Assembly: GCA_031291475.1 (NCBI GenBank)
Contig: JARLIY010000132.1
Location: 357,478 to 421,477 of the forward strand
Direction of reading: 5' to 3'
Source of the DNA: Xanthobacteraceae bacterium
GTDB taxonomy: Bacteria; Pseudomonadota; Alphaproteobacteria; Rhizobiales; Xanthobacteraceae
DNA: 64,000 nt
Made by a program: the position numbers and the translations under genes
In this document: positions 27,906 to 36,611 of the stretch, one piece after another
Position numbering within the stretch: the stretch's first letter is position 1
Layout: each line of letters opens with the position of its first letter
Notes under the pieces: model-generated
Databases searched by the model: none
Seen by the model: the letters and a program-made list of their open reading frames with translations, nothing else
What the model was told of the DNA's origin: nothing

Positions 27906-28834
27906 CAGCGGTATTCCTCATAAAGAATGCCGAATTCCGCGGCGATGCGCCCGGTCCCCCGGGCCGCCAGGATCAAACTGCGCATGATCGCGCGGCGGCC
28001 GCCAAGGGCTGCGAACGGCAAAAACAAGGCGCCGGAACCGATCAGGCCGATGCCTTTGCACCAGCGTCGCACTGCGCCGCCGATATTCCCGACGAATTTG
28101 CGCTCGACGCGCGTAGCGCCCGTGCCCTTGCGGAACATTCGCCGCAGCAGGTAACCGACGGTGGTTCTGGACGGCGGCGTGGTTTCGAACACGTGGGCTT
28201 CGTCGGCCCAGGCGAAAGTGTGTCCGTCCCTGTGGCAACGATAGAAGAACTCTTCATCGCTTCCTCCGGTGAAGGCGAATTCGTGCAGGAAGGGCTCGTC
28301 GAGATATTGCTCGAGCGTGCCGCGCCGTATCAGCATGCTTCCCGCGCCATAGATCATCGGCACGCGTCCGGTGGCAAAGCGGGTCGGCGCATAAAGCCCG
28401 CTTTTGGCAAGCCAATGATCGGGTTTATCGAAGACCGGAAACACCGGACCGCCGACGATTTCAACGTCGTATTCCAGCGCCACCCTAATCATCTCGCTGA
28501 GCCAGTTCGGATCGGGATATTCGTCGTCATCGAGAACGGCGATGAAGTCGGGGGCCGGCGACAGACGGCAAGCGCTCAGAAACGCCCGGTCATACGCGTA
28601 GGTATGACCGCGGCGCGGTTCGATGAGGCAGGTCAGCGGAAAGCGGAACGTCCGCGACACCTCCTCCGCGACCGCGGCGCCGGCGCGACTTTCCGCGTCA
28701 TTGTCGACGACGATGACTTCGATGCGGCCGGCATAGGTTAATTGCTCGACATGCGCCAGCAATTTACGCAGTCCGTCCGGACGACGGAACGTCGGCACGC
28801 AGAAACACACCTGAGGCGGCGAGCGTCCGGTCAT
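27905..28834 (-). CDS. Glycosyltransferase family 2
   Basis: QVCFCVPTFRRPDGLRKLLAHVEQLTYAGRIEVIVVDNDAES; FIAVLDDDEYPDPNWL. Confidence 0.86.
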   Translation of the reverse strand: MTGRSPPQVCFCVPTFRRPDGLRKLLAHVEQLTYAGRIEVIVVDNDAESRAGAAVAEEVSRTFRFPLTCLIEPRRGHTYAYDRAFLSACRLSPAPDFIAVLDDDEYPDPNWLSEMIRVALEYDVEIVGGPVFPVFDKPDHWLAKSGLYAPTRFATGRVPMIYGAGSMLIRRGTLEQYLDEPFLHEFAFTGGSDEEFFYRCHRDGHTFAWADEAHVFETTPPSRTTVGYLLRRMFRKGTGATRVERKFVGNIGGAVRRWCKGIGLIGSGALFLPFAALGGRRAIMRSLILAARGTGRIAAEFGILYEEYR

Positions 28835-28853
28835 GGCGCGGTGGCGCTCGATA

Positions 28854-29714
28854 TCATCGGACGCTCCGCCGACCTGTTTCCTGGTTCGGCTCGCTGGTCT
28901 GGCTGGTCCGCGTGAGCAGCAGAAACAAAGCATGCGGCTTGGTCGTGAGGTAGCGGCCGGACAGACGGCGCGGCTCCAGATACATGCGATAGGCCCATTC
29001 GAGGCCCGCGCTCTGCATCCAGCCTGGCGCGCGGGCGTTTTTGCCGGAGAGGAAATCGAACAAGCCGCCGGAGGTCTTGATCAGCCCCACGCCATGCAGC
29101 CGGCGGCGATGACGCATGGCGAACAATTGTTCGGCTGGAGCACCGAGCCCGAGCCAGAGCCAGAGGATGTCCGGTTGAGCGGCGTTGATGCGCTCGATGA
29201 CCCGGTCTTCGTCCGCGTCCCGGTGCATATAGCCGCTATCGTGGCCGACAATATCGAGGTCGGGGTAAAGCGCGCGGACGCGCTCGGTGGCCGTGTCGAT
29301 GCTCGATTTGGTCGCACCGAGGAAATAAAAGCGCGCACCGCGCCGTCTGGCGATCTCGGCGACATCGTGGAAAAGATCGGTGGTGCAGACTCGCTCCGGA
29401 ACCGGCGCCTTGTGCAAGAGGCGAGAAACAAACACCAGCGGCATGCCTTCGGCGTGAATGAGGTCGGTATCGAGGAACAGCTCGCGGATCCGCGGTTGCC
29501 GGGCGCACATCGAAAGCACCTGACCGTTCGCGGAGGTGAAGATCAGCGGGGGCTGTGCGGTGTTGCGCCGAGCGAGCGCCACGTCAACCATGAGTTCCGC
29601 CGAGCGGGCGCGGTCGATCACGGCGACGGGCAATCCACCGATCCTGGCGACGGGCACCGTCCATCGCCGATCGGCGGCCGTGTCAAAAGAAACACCGCCG
29701 TTCTGAAATTCCAT
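28854..29714 (-). CDS. WecG/TagA/CpsF family glycosyltransferase
   Basis: IFTSANGQVLSMC, TDLIHAEGMPLVFVSRLL, RRGARFYFLGATKSSIDTA, PDILWLWLGLGAPAEQLFA. Confidence 0.9.
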   Translation of the reverse strand: MEFQNGGVSFDTAADRRWTVPVARIGGLPVAVIDRARSAELMVDVALARRNTAQPPLIFTSANGQVLSMCARQPRIRELFLDTDLIHAEGMPLVFVSRLLHKAPVPERVCTTDLFHDVAEIARRRGARFYFLGATKSSIDTATERVRALYPDLDIVGHDSGYMHRDADEDRVIERINAAQPDILWLWLGLGAPAEQLFAMRHRRRLHGVGLIKTSGGLFDFLSGKNARAPGWMQSAGLEWAYRMYLEPRRLSGRYLTTKPHALFLLLTRTSQTSEPNQETGRRSVR

Positions 29715-29764
29715 GGCTCCGCTCCAGCTTGTGCGTTTACGCGCCAAGCCACGGAAAATAAAGC

Positions 29765-29779
29765 TTAATTGGGTATTAG
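29765..29779. promoter_or_regulatory. Near-consensus CtrA-like site (TTAA-N7-TTAG)
   Basis: TTAATTGGGTATTAG upstream of the WecG/TagA gene; one mismatch. Confidence 0.3.
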
Positions 29780-29883
29780 GCTTAAAAGCGTGGCACCCTG
29801 CGCCGACGCCGTTAACGAATGGCGCGCCGCCCTGGGCCAACGCGAAATTTTGGCGATAAAGCGCGCGCAGAACGCGTCGCATC

Positions 29884-31188
29884 TCACGTCGCGACACGCG
29901 ATACCGAGAGATAACGCAGCCCGAACGTCGCCGTTATGAGAAAGAACCAGATGCCGCCAACGCTGAAGTACAGGCTCTCGAAGCAGGATCCGTAGGCGCC
30001 GAACAGGCAGATCCGCAGAAACAGCATTTTCAGCGGCGCAGTCGACGGCTCGGATGGAGATCGGTAATAATCGATCAAGGGCAGCGCAACGAGCCACAGC
30101 ATGGCCAGGATCAATCCCGGAATGCCGATGGTCAAAGCGAGATTGACGTAAGCATTATGCGCGTCGAGTGCGCCGTTCACCCAGCTTAAGTTTTCGCCCA
30201 GCCCGAACATGGCCTCCTCGGTGCCCCAAAACGCGGAAAAGCCGTAGCCCAGGATCGGACGTTGCGCCGCGTAGCGCAGCGCGAGGTCCCAGATCTCGGT
30301 CCGTCCGGTAAACGTCGCGTCGGGCATGACCGTTTCGACGAGGTTGCGCACCGGCTCGAAATAGATTGAGCCGACCGAAAGCAGGTTCACAACGGCGACA
30401 AGCGCAATGACGAGCATGATGGCGACGGCGGGTCCGCGGCCGCGCGCGATGGCGGCGGCGAGGATCAAGACGAGCGGCAGGGCGCTGATGTCGGTCTTCG
30501 ACTGCGTGAAGAAAAGAAAGATCAGCGCCGGCACGACGATGAAGGCGCCGAGAGCGAAGCTTCGCGTACGCGCTACGAACATTCCAATAAAGATAAACAG
30601 CACCATCATCGCGCCGGCGGTATTCTTTTGCGAGAATACGCCGCGCCAGCTCCCGGCATGCTCCGGTTCTAGGAAGTCCGTCGCTTGATGGATCGAGAGC
30701 GACGGCGCCAGCAGTACGCCGAGGTAGCAGGTCGCGAGTACGATGAGGGCGACCGCGGCCATCAGCTCGCTAAAGTGGCGCAGATTCTTCGGCAGTAGCA
30801 GTGCCATCGCGGAAATGCTCATATACATCAGCGTGAAAGCGAGGCGCCGGCCGGCGAGGGAAGGCTCCCACGAAGCGACGGCAGTGACGGCGCACCACGC
30901 CAGCACCGCGAGCAAAATCGGCCGCAACAGCGGCCGCAAGCGTCCCGATTCGTGGCGCGCCGTTACCGCCGCAAGCGCCAGGAACAACACCGAGAAGCCG
31001 ATCTGGTTGACCAGGTCGCCGGCATCGCTGAGGAACGGCTGTGGCTCGGCAAGGCTCTGAAACGGATGAAAAGAGATACAGACCGTCAAGAACACCGCGA
31101 CAAAAAGAATGCCGCGGATCAGCAAATCGGCATCGACGGATCTGCCGATTGATGGGCCTTGTGCCGAGGCTAGACCGAGCTGTGCCAC
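29884..31188 (-). CDS. O-antigen ligase / Wzy-like polymerase family protein
   Basis: 434 aa multi-TM; WRGVFSQKNTAGAMMVLFIFIGM and RPILGYGFSAFW, NAYVNLALTIGIPGLIL. Confidence 0.82.
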   Translation of the reverse strand: MAQLGLASAQGPSIGRSVDADLLIRGILFVAVFLTVCISFHPFQSLAEPQPFLSDAGDLVNQIGFSVLFLALAAVTARHESGRLRPLLRPILLAVLAWCAVTAVASWEPSLAGRRLAFTLMYMSISAMALLLPKNLRHFSELMAAVALIVLATCYLGVLLAPSLSIHQATDFLEPEHAGSWRGVFSQKNTAGAMMVLFIFIGMFVARTRSFALGAFIVVPALIFLFFTQSKTDISALPLVLILAAAIARGRGPAVAIMLVIALVAVVNLLSVGSIYFEPVRNLVETVMPDATFTGRTEIWDLALRYAAQRPILGYGFSAFWGTEEAMFGLGENLSWVNGALDAHNAYVNLALTIGIPGLILAMLWLVALPLIDYYRSPSEPSTAPLKMLFLRICLFGAYGSCFESLYFSVGGIWFFLITATFGLRYLSVSRVAT

Positions 31189-31238
31189 AACGGCTTTCCC
31201 TGTGGGCTTTCGTCAGCGGAACTCGGAGCGCTTGCTAC

Positions 31239-33371
31239 TCAAGCCGTCCCGGCGCCGGTGAGAACGGCTCCGCGGACTTTCCGTGCGTTGAGACCCAGGC
31301 GCGAGACGAATTGTTCGACGGCGCCGGTATTCTGCTCGTCGGTCCGGGCGACCAACACGATGTGGTCGACGAGGCCGGCAAAGAAGCTGATGCCTGGGTT
31401 GCGGATCAAATCGACCGCAGCGACGATGACCATGTCGAAGCGCTTCGTCTGCTCGAAGGCCTGTTTGACGTCCGCTTCGCTGATCCGCCGGTCGCGCTGG
31501 CTGCTCGGGGCGACGAAAGATACCAGGTTGATATTGGTCTCCTGATCGCGGACGATCACATCGGCAAGCTCGCGGCGCCCGACGGCGACATCCACCAGTC
31601 CGGCTTCGTTCCGGTCGGCGTCGATCGCCGCCAGCGTGCGGCGCTCGAGATCGGCGTCGATCAGCAGAACGCGTTGCGTTGCTGCGGCCACGGCCGCCAG
31701 CGTCAAGGCAACCGCCACGGTGTCGTCCTCATCGTCGGAGGCGACGATCAGAATGCTCGGATTGCCGGGCGTTCTGTGGCTCGCGCGCACCGCTTCATGC
31801 ACTTTGCGCAGTTCCATGGCAAAGCGCGATTTCGGGTCTTCGGCGGCGTCGAGGCCGAATGTGACGTCGACGTTCGGCAACACCGCGAGCACCGGGATGG
31901 ACGAAGAAAACGCGGCCGGCCGATACTCGCGGATGACCTTGAACAATTTGCTGCCGAAGCCGCCGGTGCCGGCTGCGCGCGGAAGGCCGACATCGTAGAG
32001 CTCGCGCATGATGACGAGGCCTGAGCCGGTGGCGGCGCCGAACAGGAGCGCGGCGACGGCAAGCAGCAGGTTTGACGGCGGAAAACTGCGGCGCAGCGGC
32101 ATATCGGCCCGTGAAATCACCCGGATGTTTTTGGTGTCGAGGCGTTCCTGTTCGCCGGTCTCGCGGGCACGGACGAGGAAGGACTCATAGACAACGCGAT
32201 TTGCCTGGACGTCGCGCTCGAGCTCACGCAGCGTGACTTTGGCTTCATTGGTGGTAATCGCATTGCCTTTGAGCCTTTCCAGGTTTGCGGCAAGCGTCTC
32301 TTCGTTGGCGCGGGCGCTTTCGTATTCGGCGCGCGCCGAAAGCGCGATGCGATGCACCTCGTCCTCGATCATGCGCCGCAGCCGCGCGGCCTCGGCCTCG
32401 ATCTCGATCACCGCCGGGTGGCGTTCGCCGAGCGAGGTCATCTGTTCGGCTTCGCGACGCATGACCTCGGCGTACTGGCTGCGCAACGCGGTGATGGTCT
32501 GCGACTGGACCGCTTCCGGGAAAGAGCCGATCTCGTCCTTGGACAGCTGCGCTTGCTGGATCTGATCGAGACGCGCCTTCGCCGCCGCCGTGCGGGCGCG
32601 CGCTATGCCGAGTTGATTGTTGAGCTCGGTGAGCTGCTGCTCGTTGACCGGTTGCCCGCTGGAATCGAGGATGTTGTTGCGCGCTTTGAACGTCTCGACG
32701 CGGTTCTCCGCATCGCGGACGCGGTCCTTGAGCTCGTTGAGGCGCGCGGTCAGCGACTGGGAAACCTGGCGCGCGGCATCCGACCGCACGTCGGTTTGTT
32801 CCGCCAAATACGCTTGCGCGATGGCGTTGGCGATGCGTGCCGCTTTTGCCGGATCGCGGCTGCTGACGCTTACGTCGATGACGTAGGTACGCTCGGTGCG
32901 TTTCACCGAAATGGCCCGCCTGAGTGCGTTCAACGCGGTCAGCGTATTGTCGCCATAGCCGTCGTCGAACCATGACCGCTGGCCGGTAAATTCCGGATCG
33001 ATGTCGAGCGAGTCGGCCTTGACGACGCGCCGCAGCACGCTGTCGGACGTCAGCACCCGAACCTGACTCTCGACTTGCATTAATGCCGCGTCGTTCGACG
33101 GATTGACCGGGGTCAATTCGCTACCCGCCGCGTGGAAATCCGTCGGATCGATGAGAATCTGCGTCACCGCGGTGTATCGATGCGGCACGATGAGCACGAA
33201 AAGCATCACGATGAGGAGCGACGCGGCCATCGTCCACAGAATGGTGTACCTGCCCCGCCACAGCACCGAGCCGAGTTTTTGAAAATCGATCTCGGTGAGG
33301 GGAGCCAAACCGACCGGGATATTGCCGGCCCCGGCGGCCACCGATTGCAATTGGCGAGGCGCTTCGAACAT
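31239..33371 (-). CDS. Wzz/GumC-type exopolysaccharide chain-length/transport protein with degenerate C-terminal BY-kinase-like domain
   Basis: N-terminal Wzz (LIVPHRYTAVTQILIDPTDF), coiled coil, GNxR-like motif, PPSN TM2; C-terminal RVLLIDADLERRTLAA (Walker A' present) but ASDDEDDTVAVALTLA where Walker A is expected. Confidence 0.85.
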   Translation of the reverse strand: MFEAPRQLQSVAAGAGNIPVGLAPLTEIDFQKLGSVLWRGRYTILWTMAASLLIVMLFVLIVPHRYTAVTQILIDPTDFHAAGSELTPVNPSNDAALMQVESQVRVLTSDSVLRRVVKADSLDIDPEFTGQRSWFDDGYGDNTLTALNALRRAISVKRTERTYVIDVSVSSRDPAKAARIANAIAQAYLAEQTDVRSDAARQVSQSLTARLNELKDRVRDAENRVETFKARNNILDSSGQPVNEQQLTELNNQLGIARARTAAAKARLDQIQQAQLSKDEIGSFPEAVQSQTITALRSQYAEVMRREAEQMTSLGERHPAVIEIEAEAARLRRMIEDEVHRIALSARAEYESARANEETLAANLERLKGNAITTNEAKVTLRELERDVQANRVVYESFLVRARETGEQERLDTKNIRVISRADMPLRRSFPPSNLLLAVAALLFGAATGSGLVIMRELYDVGLPRAAGTGGFGSKLFKVIREYRPAAFSSSIPVLAVLPNVDVTFGLDAAEDPKSRFAMELRKVHEAVRASHRTPGNPSILIVASDDEDDTVAVALTLAAVAAATQRVLLIDADLERRTLAAIDADRNEAGLVDVAVGRRELADVIVRDQETNINLVSFVAPSSQRDRRISEADVKQAFEQTKRFDMVIVAAVDLIRNPGISFFAGLVDHIVLVARTDEQNTGAVEQFVSRLGLNARKVRGAVLTGAGTA

Positions 33372-33605
33372 TCCTAGATCGATCTCTCCTGGCGAGGGCG
33401 GCACTGCGTTTCAGGCGCATTGCGGCGCCGGGCAGCACCGACCTCGGCGCGTTAGTCCCACTTCTGAGTCAAGGACATGCAATCGGGCGTGTCCATGGCG
33501 GCCGGGATGGTTAACCAATCCATAAGAGGATAGGGTTAATGGGCCGTATACGCGCGCGGTTCGCTCGCGTCTTTCCGGACCAGACGCGCGATGCGTTGAC
33601 GCCGG

Positions 33606-33911
33606 TCAGCGGCGCAGGAGCCGAAAAATGACGCCTGCCGCAACGAGCAGGGCGAGGATCGGAATCCAGATCAGAACCGCGCCGACCACGGCGAGAAGGA
33701 TCACGGCGATCACGATGCCGATGATCAGCATAAGCAGCGTCATGCCGAACGGGCCAAGCCTGGTCACATAGATACGGTGCGTCGCACTCGCGCTCGACGT
33801 CTCGGGTCGCCAGCTGCGCTGGCTCCAATCGCCATCGCCCCGGGCCCGGGCCGGGGGGATGATTTCCGGTTCCAGGCGAGGCCGTTCCGGCCGGTTTGAA
33901 TCGTCCGCCAT
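33606..33911 (-). CDS. Small integral membrane protein, unknown function
   Basis: ~101 aa; Pro/Arg-rich N terminus then LGPFGMTLLMLIIGIVIAVILLAVVGAVLIWIPILALLVAAGVIFRLLRR. Confidence 0.65.
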   Translation of the reverse strand: MADDSNRPERPRLEPEIIPPARARGDGDWSQRSWRPETSSASATHRIYVTRLGPFGMTLLMLIIGIVIAVILLAVVGAVLIWIPILALLVAAGVIFRLLRR

Positions 33912-33992
33912 TGCGTGACCGCTGCGCAAATATCTTGTGTCAACGACTATGTAAGAATTGCGGCAACGATCACAAGCGCCGGCCGCCGGCGA

Positions 33993-35174
33993 TCATTGCA
34001 CCGGTGTCGTGATCTGCTGGAGCACTTGGTCCACGCAGTTGGCGATTTTGCCGTAGCCCTGCGCATTGGGATGTGCGTCACGGACGTGGTAATCGGCCGC
34101 GGTCAAGTGACAGAGTTTGAAGCCGTCATAGAGCTTGCCGCCCGCCTCCTGAATAGCCCGCCGCAGTTCCATTCCGGCGACGTTCGGTCCATCGACCTCA
34201 TCCTTCTGCGGCAAATGCATGAACACGACGTTCTCCGAACCGTATTCTTTTATGAAATCGGCAATTGTCGCGCGCGCGCGTTGCTTGGCACGTTCCGTAT
34301 CGGAAATGAACTCGGCTCGCAGATAGTCGTAGACGCGGAAGCTGGCCGGCAACAAAACTCGCGCATACTGCGCCAGCCGTCTTTTCGGAGTTTCGCGAAT
34401 GGTTCTTATCTTATCCACGGTCGCGGAAAGTTCCGTCGCCGGCGGCATTCGCAAATTCAACTCGTCGCCGCGACAAGCGGAGATGGATTGCAGGCAGCGT
34501 AGTTCAGGCTGGAAAAAATTCCATACACCGCGCCGGTAGTCGTCGGAAATGAACAGGACGATCAATTTTTTAATGTGCACATTGTCAACCTTAAGGAGAC
34601 GCTCGAGCTTGCTCCATTGTTCGAAACCCGTCCCGGACAACCCGCCGTTTATGAGTTGGTATGGGAGCTTATCCGCCCGGGCGGCCAGTTGCCGAAACCA
34701 CGGCTCGGCGCCTTGGCCCTCGGTGAATGAATCGCCCAGCAGCAGGATGGACGGCCGCGCAGGCGCCACGTCGAAATCCTGGACCAGACCGTAGTTGTTG
34801 GTGCGGAAACGGTAATCATACTCGACCGTGAAATTCTTGCTTGAATAATATCCCAGCATGTTTCTGATTTCGTCGTGCGGGACATAGGTGAATATGTCCC
34901 CTCGATCTTGAAAGATCGTCCCGTCTCCATCGAAGAAAATGATCCGGTGGTGCCAATCAAAAAGTCTCTCATTGGCACTGGCGCGGCCGATCGATGGAAC
35001 AAACAGATAGCAAAACACTTCGACGATAATGACGCTCAGGATAAGCGATACAATGACCAGGCCTGCGGCGGTCGCAGTCGCAACGGCGGCCTCGGCGACG
35101 CTCGCTCTTTCGGGTCGGGTCATCAGAACAGCAGTCTCGGCGGCGCTGGCACTTTCGGGGCGGTTCATCAGCAA
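33993..35174 (-). CDS. SGNH/GDSL hydrolase family protein with N-terminal 15-aa tandem duplication
   Basis: PSILLLGDSFTEGQGAE and RDAHPNAQGYGKIANCV; N terminus MNRPESASAAETAVL-MTRPERASVAEAAVA. Confidence 0.8.
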   Translation of the reverse strand: MLMNRPESASAAETAVLMTRPERASVAEAAVATATAAGLVIVSLILSVIIVEVFCYLFVPSIGRASANERLFDWHHRIIFFDGDGTIFQDRGDIFTYVPHDEIRNMLGYYSSKNFTVEYDYRFRTNNYGLVQDFDVAPARPSILLLGDSFTEGQGAEPWFRQLAARADKLPYQLINGGLSGTGFEQWSKLERLLKVDNVHIKKLIVLFISDDYRRGVWNFFQPELRCLQSISACRGDELNLRMPPATELSATVDKIRTIRETPKRRLAQYARVLLPASFRVYDYLRAEFISDTERAKQRARATIADFIKEYGSENVVFMHLPQKDEVDGPNVAGMELRRAIQEAGGKLYDGFKLCHLTAADYHVRDAHPNAQGYGKIANCVDQVLQQITTPVQ

Positions 35175-35297
35175 TCCAAACGACTCGGAATACCCGGACG
35201 TGCCGGCGTGTCCGGGCTCAAGCTGGAGCGCGGCCCGGGATGGGAAGCGCCGGCTGTCTGATTTTGCGGCCTGAGTGATTAATTCCCAATATAAATC

Positions 35298-35312
35298 TTA
35301 AATCTACCTTAA
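35298..35312. promoter_or_regulatory. CtrA-type binding site TTAA-N7-TTAA
   Basis: TTAAATCTACCTTAA in the divergent intergenic region between the SGNH gene and the Inh-like gene. Confidence 0.55.
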
Positions 35313-35434
35313 GGGCCGAATACCGATAGAACGACCCCATCGGCGCGAAGTCCGCGTCTCGCCGAAGGCACAGCGACTTGTAGCGCGCGCGCAACGCTCA
35401 TGACGGCGGGCATGTAGCGTGCTAGCGTTTACGC

Positions 35435-36163
35435 ATGCGTGGTGTCGGCATGGTTCGCAGCGCCCTCATCGGGCTCGTCGTCGCGGGAGGGATTTGCACG
35501 GGGACGCTTTCGCAGGATGCGCCGGCCAATTCGCCGGCCAATGCGCCCCCGATGAGCGACGCCGCCAATGCCATGGTCGGCGCTTGGGAATTCTCCAATG
35601 CCGATCACGACCGGATTTGCCACTTCACCTTCCGCACCGATGCGCTGGCCGGCGGCTACCGGCTCGACATCGACCGGAACTGCGCCGGCCTGTTTCCTTC
35701 GACCAAGGATATCGCCGCCTGGTCGGTCGCCGCCTACGGGACGCTGCGTCTCCTCGATGCGCGCGGCAACGCGGTGATCGAGCTCACCGAAAGCGAAAGC
35801 GGCATCTTCGACGGCTTCGAGCCCGGGGAGGGCCGCTACGTGTTGCAAAGCGCCGCCGCGGCGCCGGTCCGCTCCGCCGATGACATGGTCGGCGATTGGG
35901 CGATCGCACGCGGCACCGGCAAGCCGGTCTGCATCCTGACGCTTGCGAACAGTCTCGCCGCCGCCGATGCTTTGGCGCTCAAGATCAAGCCCGGTTGCGA
36001 TCCGCTGGTAACGCGCTTCGGCCCAATCGCATGGCGCATCGACCAGGGCGATTTGGTGCTGCTGTCGGCGCGCGGACAGATCTGGCGCTTTGAGGAGAAC
36101 GACGCCAATACCTGGCTGCGCGTGCCGGAAACCGCCGACCCGGTCCTCTTGGTGCGACAGTAA
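35435..36163 (+). CDS. AprI/Inh-type metalloprotease-inhibitor-like protein, two tandem domains
   Basis: Signal peptide; repeat 1 MVGAWEFSNADHDRICHFTFRTDALAGGYRLDIDRNCAGLFPSTKDIAAWSV..., repeat 2 MVGDWAIARGTGKPVCILTLANSLAAADALALKIKPGCDPLVTRFGPIAWRI... Confidence 0.75.
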   Translation: MRGVGMVRSALIGLVVAGGICTGTLSQDAPANSPANAPPMSDAANAMVGAWEFSNADHDRICHFTFRTDALAGGYRLDIDRNCAGLFPSTKDIAAWSVAAYGTLRLLDARGNAVIELTESESGIFDGFEPGEGRYVLQSAAAAPVRSADDMVGDWAIARGTGKPVCILTLANSLAAADALALKIKPGCDPLVTRFGPIAWRIDQGDLVLLSARGQIWRFEENDANTWLRVPETADPVLLVRQ

Positions 36164-36191
36164 TCGACGATACGCTTCGAGGGATGAACGC

Positions 36192-36611
36192 ATGAGCGAT
36201 CTCGCCGCGGTATTTCGCGCCAAGCAAGCCGGCTCTCTTCCCGATCATCTGCAACTCGATTGGGTCGAGCTGCGCCACGGCTTCGCCCACGGCCGGTTCG
36301 AGATCGGCAAGCAGCATTTGGCGCCCAACGGCTATCTGCACGCGGCGGCCGTGGTCGCGCTTGCCGATACCGCTTGCGGTTACGGCTGCATTGTATCGCT
36401 GCCGGAAGGCGCGGCGAATTTCACGACGATCGAGCTCAAGGCCAACTATCTCGGCACCGCGCTTGAAGGCGGCATCGCTTGCCAGGCGCGCCTGGTGCAT
36501 GGCGGCCGCACCACGCAGGTTTGGGACGCCGAGGTGAAAAGCGAAGCCACGGGCAAGACAATCGCTCTGTTTCGCTGCACGCAATTGGTGCTGTATCCCC
36601 GTGGCGCCTAG
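36192..36611 (+). CDS. PaaI-family hotdog thioesterase
   Basis: LAPNGYLHAAAVVALADTACGYGCIVSLPEGAANFTTIELKANYLGTALEG. Confidence 0.85.
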   Translation: MSDLAAVFRAKQAGSLPDHLQLDWVELRHGFAHGRFEIGKQHLAPNGYLHAAAVVALADTACGYGCIVSLPEGAANFTTIELKANYLGTALEGGIACQARLVHGGRTTQVWDAEVKSEATGKTIALFRCTQLVLYPRGA

